The position numbers and the translations under genes are program-made. Under the pieces are notes generated by a model that saw only the letters and a list, made by a program, of their open reading frames with translations, made no database searches and had not been told where the DNA came from. Positions 10,549 through 14,337 of a stretch of DNA of 14,337 nucleotides are shown piece after piece. Positions within the stretch are counted from its first letter, which is position 1. The number at the start of each line of letters is the position of its first letter. Source of the DNA: Blastocladiella britannica (lineage: Eukaryota; Blastocladiomycota; Blastocladiomycetes; Blastocladiales; Blastocladiaceae); NCBI GenBank assembly GCA_025349905.2, contig MU625003.1:1-14337 (forward strand), given 5' to 3'.

Positions 10549-13283
10549 ATGCCCGCCCCGACACTGCCCGCCGCCCACCCGGCCGACGCATTTGCTGTGT
10601 CGATCTACACGCCCGTGCACTACGACTTTTCCCAGGTCGAGTACGTGGCGCCGTTCCTGGAGCAGTATCCGGGGTCCAAGGTCTTCATCTACAAATGGAA
10701 CGGGATTCGCGACAAGATGCACGAGTACTACCTGAAATCGCAAGAGTACGAGCGCGCCAGCCTCGGCGTGTACGACTTTTCGCTCAAGCAGATCGTGCGC
10801 TGCATCGTCGAGGAACCCGTCAACCGCAAGGTCGTTTTCTTGCTGACCACGTCCATGGCGTACCTGTTTGGCCAGTTCCAGCGCGATCTGCTCAAGGCCA
10901 TCAAGGACGCGCTCAATGCCGTTGCCGATCGGATGGAGACCGAGGGGGTCCGCGACGGTAACGTGGACGTGATTCTCCGCGGAAAGGCGCTTCGTGACAA
11001 GGTGTGGGGTGTCAGCGTGATCGGTGCGTTTTCTCTTTTTCTCTTTTTGTTCTCAAGTCCGAGCTCATGATTGAAAATACGTACAGGACACTGTATGTAT
11101 GGTTGCATGTCTTGCAAGGGCAACGATCATAAAGTTCCCGTGTACTATACTCGCTATTTCAAGGGCAAGTGCGTATATACTCTTGGTCCACCTTAAATGT
11201 AACCATTCAAACTAACATGTGAAATAAAAGCATCCCGTACACGCGCCAGTCGGTCGCTCAGCAGTTTGGCATTGACCTGGCATCTCCGATCCCGGCAGCT
11301 GGCACCGGTCCGATCCCCGTGCTGTGTGCCCCCTCCACCGGCGAAACGACACTACTGCAGCACCGCCCGATCCTCGAGTATCTCAAGCAGCTGCAAGACG
11401 CGGGCCATTACAAGTTTGTCTGGAAGTTTCACCCGATGGTTTACAACCACGGCGCGTACGATGCAGCCTGCGACACGGACCAGACCGAGCTCGCCAATGT
11501 CAAGTGGATCTTTGCAAACTTTGCGGTCACACGAGAGGACGAGCCGTGCCTGCTGCCGTTCATTGAGGCGTTCCCGCTCGTGTTTTGCGACTTGCACTCG
11601 TCGGTGCCTTTCATTGCCTCGTACTTTTCACCCAAGGCTATTGTCTGCTACTGGAACGACGCTGACTACGAGGTGCCGGCGGGCCGCGACCCCGAGTTCC
11701 TCAAGAACCTGCACGTTTTCCAGCACTTGGACCAGCTGCCGGCGATTTTCGCTTCTGGTAAAATGCCCGACGCTCGCGGCGACATTGCCTTCTTTTGGCA
11801 ACAGTACGGCCAGGTGGACGGCAACGAGGTCGGCCGGTTTGCGAGCTTGGCCGAGTGGCCGCTGGTGACCGATGTGGCCCAGTCGACGATTGGCGTCCAC
11901 GCCACTGTGGACATCAAGCCCGCGTTCCGCCGCGTCATGGCAGAGACGGCGCGCCGCTGGGAGGCCACATACCGCGACGTGCTCCAGCGCAAGGACATGC
12001 CCGAGGACGAGAACGGTGTCGAGGATATCCGCCAGGCGATGGGACTCTTTGGCAACACGGATCTCGAGGGCAACGACTCGGAGTCCTCTTCAAAAATCGA
12101 TGCTGGTGCTGCTGGTGCTGCTGCTGAAGCAACTGGCAAACCAACCGTGTCTATCATGACGTTCAACTTGTGGTGGGGGCTCGAGGGTGCGTACCGCGCA
12201 AAGCTGCTCGCGGGAGCATCGCCAGACTTGAAGCGCAACCCGAGCGCGCCGTTAACCGATATCCCTGCCGCCGAGTCACAGCGGACTCTCGTGGACCACG
12301 GCGCGCGCGCCATCTTGGCGGCCGGCGCAGACGTGGTTGGGTGCCAAGAGACCGGCACGCTCTTCAAGTCGGACAATGACGCGCAGAACGAGCGCGACAC
12401 GGACCTTGGCAAGCTTGGTGATCGCGATAACATCATCTTTGCGCTGGCAGACCGGCTTCGCGCTCTCTCTGGCGATACGCGCTGGACCGCCATCGACCAA
12501 GGGATTCTCACTCCTGGCAAAGGGAGTCGCCACCCGTGGGGTATGGTGAGTCGGCTGCCGGTTATCTCGCGTTCCCCGAGCGGGTTTGGTGTGCAAGTCC
12601 GGGTTCCTGGCGGGGCCCCTGTGTGGGTGTTTAACACGCACCTCCCATACAAGCCGTACGGGCCGTACCAGGTGCAGCGTCCGCACGACATTCCGTACGA
12701 GGGTGCGCCGGCGCTGTCCACTGCGGCGGCTGTTGTGGAATCGAGCGCTCTTGCTCGTGGTGCGCAGGTCGATGCGCTTCTGGCCGATATCGATGGTGCG
12801 ACCCAAGGCCAAGCCGCACCCGTGTTCTTAACGGGCGACTTTAACGAGCCGTCGCACCTCGACTGGACGGCACGGGCCGCCATTTCGGGCGACCACGCGC
12901 TTCCTGTGGCGTGGCCGGCTACCCGCCGGATGGCGGCAGCAGGATTCTCGGATGCGTACCGCGTCACCCACCCGGACCCTGCGCTGGATCCAGGTTACTC
13001 GTGGGCGACTCTGGGCGAGGAGCTGCAGTCGGGCAAGGGCGATGAGACCGGGTGGCGCACACACGGCGACGGCGCTCGCGACGTGCACGATCGCATCGAT
13101 TTTGTCCACTACAAGGGCCGCGGCGTGCGTGTGGTGAATGCTCGGGTGGTCGGTAGCGCGCGCTCGCTCGGCAAGAACAGCGATCTTGTGCAGGAAGGGG
13201 TCGTGCAGGTTGGCATTGACAATGCCCAGTGGGGATCGGACCACCGCGCGGTCGTGGCCCGATTCGAGCTTGGGTCGGCGTGA
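10549..13283 (+). CDS. Fusion: CDP-glycerol glycerophosphotransferase-like GT-B domain + EEP phosphodiesterase/phosphatase domain
   Basis: Three exons (10549-11023, 11087-11168, 11231-13283) join in frame to 869 residues with no signal peptide or membrane segment. Residues 1 to about 465 look like a two-lobed GT-B transferase. The second lobe has VLCAPSTGETTLLQ (216 on), WKFHP with His253, and CDLHSS (Asp306, Ser309, Ser310) followed by KAIVCYWNDADY, which parallels the DYSS...KP...D pattern of TagB/TagF-type CDP-glycerol glycerophosphotransferases. The first lobe is not recognisable by eye and lacks the bacterial WHG motif. A Ser/Ala-rich linker (about 465-490) leads to a complete EEP domain: Asn498 (TFNLWW), Glu559 (QE), His656 (NTHLPYKPYGPY), Asp722 and Asn724 (GDFNEP), Asp806 and Asp809 (HDRIDF), and Asp856/His857 (SDHR). 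EEP enzymes are metal-dependent phosphodiesterases or phosphomonoesterases. One protein may thus both attach and remove a phosphodiester-linked group; substrates are unknown. Because exon 3 carries both domains in one uninterrupted frame, the fusion is not an artefact of intron choice. EEP confidence is about 0.95 and GT about 0.55. Confidence 0.8.
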
Positions 13284-13340
13284 TCTTTTTTGCATTTTGT
13301 TTCTTCTTGCGAATGTTGCTTTGTCGGGTAATGAAATGGG

Positions 13341-14264
13341 TTATGCATTCGGCATTCGCAGGGCGTCCAGACGCTTGAGCATCGCTACTGGATCCTCCTC
13401 CTCCTCCTCTTCCACTGGCTGCTCGCCCTTTGCAATTGCAGTATAAGAATGAGTGAGCGAGCGGCTGTACAAACAAAGATGCTGGAGCACGTACCTCGAT
13501 CTCTCCTCCAACCCTGCCTCCCTGGCCAAGAAGCCCGTCCGTGACTTCAAAGAGGATCTTGTTCACCTCATCCTCTGCCTCTTCTTCCAGCTCGTCGTCG
13601 TCCAACCCCGTCATGGCGTCCTCCATCATTTCCTCCATGATCCCGGCCTACAAGTACATGAATGTCAATCACTCCAAAAGCATAAGAATGAAAAAAAAAT
13701 GGCTACCTTCATCATTTCCCGGGCCATGTCCTGCATGGTAGCCTGAATCTCGGGGAGCTTGACCAGTGAATTCACAGCCTGCATGATCTCGGTTGATTTT
13801 TGCAGCGCTCCGGCCACTTTCATTGACGCTGTGACGAGTCGTGCTACAGGTGAGCTCCAACCGCACGATCTCTATAAAAAAAAAAGAGTACAAACCAAGC
13901 TGGTGGCCCAGCTGCATCGAAACCGAGTTGAGCTGCGCCTTGGACGTGTATATCCGGCCTTTGGCCTTTCGGGAGTGCACAAGCTCGCGGGCCAGCATGG
14001 TGCACACTGTGCGGTCGCCCTTTTTCGCGGCGGCTTTGAGCTCGCGCTTGACCTTGGCCTCCTGGGCATCGATGCTGCGGACCTGGCGGTCCAGCACACG
14101 ATCCTGGGCACGGAGTGACGCGCGCCACTTTTTGACCTGCGAGCATGTACCATTGTGAGCGGACGATCGACGACCTTGGTGCCCCAGCCAGCACGCTCCA
14201 TTCCTTATCTCCGAACCTGTTCCTCGGGCGAGACAATGCCCAGTGCCTTTTTGATGCTGTCCAT
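13341..14264 (-). CDS. VPS24: ESCRT-III subunit Vps24/CHMP3
   Basis: Five exons (14264-14217, 14136-13896, 13828-13707, 13647-13495, 13427-13341) give 216 residues, normal for Vps24. It starts MDSIKKALG like the yeast protein. A basic helical N-terminal half follows (KKWRASLRAQDRVLDRQVR, SKAQLNSVSM), then LQKSTEIMQAVNSLVKLPEI, and an acidic C-terminal half (GLDDDELEEEAEDEVNKILF). The end, PVAMLKRLDALR, is a MIM1-type motif that binds the MIT domain of Vps4. Vps24 polymerises with Snf7 and Vps2 on endosomes to cut intralumenal vesicles. A Glu run near 194-199 is coded by CTC-type repeats on the plus strand (13393-13410). The introns are 59-80 nt; two use GTT donors. A second acceptor for intron 2, 15 nt upstream, would add five residues; I chose the downstream one because it matches family length. 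Confidence 0.95.
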
Positions 14265-14296
14265 GATTTTTTTTTTATTGGCTACACGGCTGCGCA

Positions 14297-14311
14297 CTGA
14301 ACAGAGTTCAG
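14297..14311. promoter_or_regulatory. 15-bp inverted repeat upstream of VPS24
   Basis: CTGAAC and GTTCAG form a perfect 6-bp inverted repeat around an AGA spacer, centred about 40 bp before the VPS24 start codon. The geometry suits a homodimeric DNA-binding protein, but I do not recognise a specific fungal factor for it. A CCAAT pentamer in VPS24 sense lies at 14277-14281, only 12 bp before the ATG, so the core promoter may be very short. It could also be chance. Confidence 0.3.
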
Positions 14312-14337
14312 GTGTTGGAATTCTGTGATGGAAGTGA

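Noticed and set aside
11666..12967. 433-codon open frame on the minus strand inside the fusion gene
   Set aside because: It lies antisense to the EEP domain, whose catalytic motifs are all on the plus strand. Long antisense frames are common in GC-rich coding DNA, and its Ser/Arg/Pro-rich translation looks like no family.

Overview
The window is GC-rich nuclear DNA from a fungus. Six intron-bearing protein genes and one divergent gene fusion are packed tightly and follow a decayed DNA transposon. The fungal call rests on an Fmp25-like mitochondrial RCC1 protein, a Gcs1-type ArfGAP, a secreted and apparently GPI-anchored GH16 wall enzyme, a Vps24 that starts MDSIKKA, and short introns. I placed 18 introns outside the transposon, and 16 of them are 55-80 nt. 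The base composition and the bacterial-looking fusion would suit an early-diverging lineage (chytrid or blastocladiomycete type), but that placement is inference.

Layout. Bases 1-1476 hold a Mutator-like (MULE) transposase with a SWIM zinc finger; the frame breaks inside it and it is truncated at the left edge. Bases 1769-3258 (minus, 6 exons) encode the GH16 enzyme. A 447-bp divergent spacer separates it from a SPRY-domain gene (3706-4540, plus, 2 exons). That gene converges, with a 74-bp gap, on a Gcs1-like ArfGAP (4615-6235, minus, 3 exons). Upstream of the ArfGAP on the same strand lie the Fmp25-like gene (6412-8297, 3 exons) and glucose-6-phosphate isomerase (8377-10230, 3 exons). Only 79 bp separate the last two.

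A 318-bp divergent spacer leads to the most unusual gene (10549-13283, plus, 3 exons). It encodes an 869-residue protein that joins a GT-B domain resembling CDP-glycerol glycerophosphotransferases to a complete endonuclease/exonuclease/phosphatase (EEP) domain. It converges, with 57 bp between stop codons, on the ESCRT-III gene VPS24 (13341-14264, minus, 5 exons).

Most genes are housekeeping functions: glycolysis, Arf and COPI traffic, endosomal sorting, respiratory-chain assembly and wall remodelling. They do not form an obvious pathway cluster. The fusion protein is the best candidate for undescribed biology. All exon models were built by hand from splice signals, reading frame and family resemblance. 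No database search was run.
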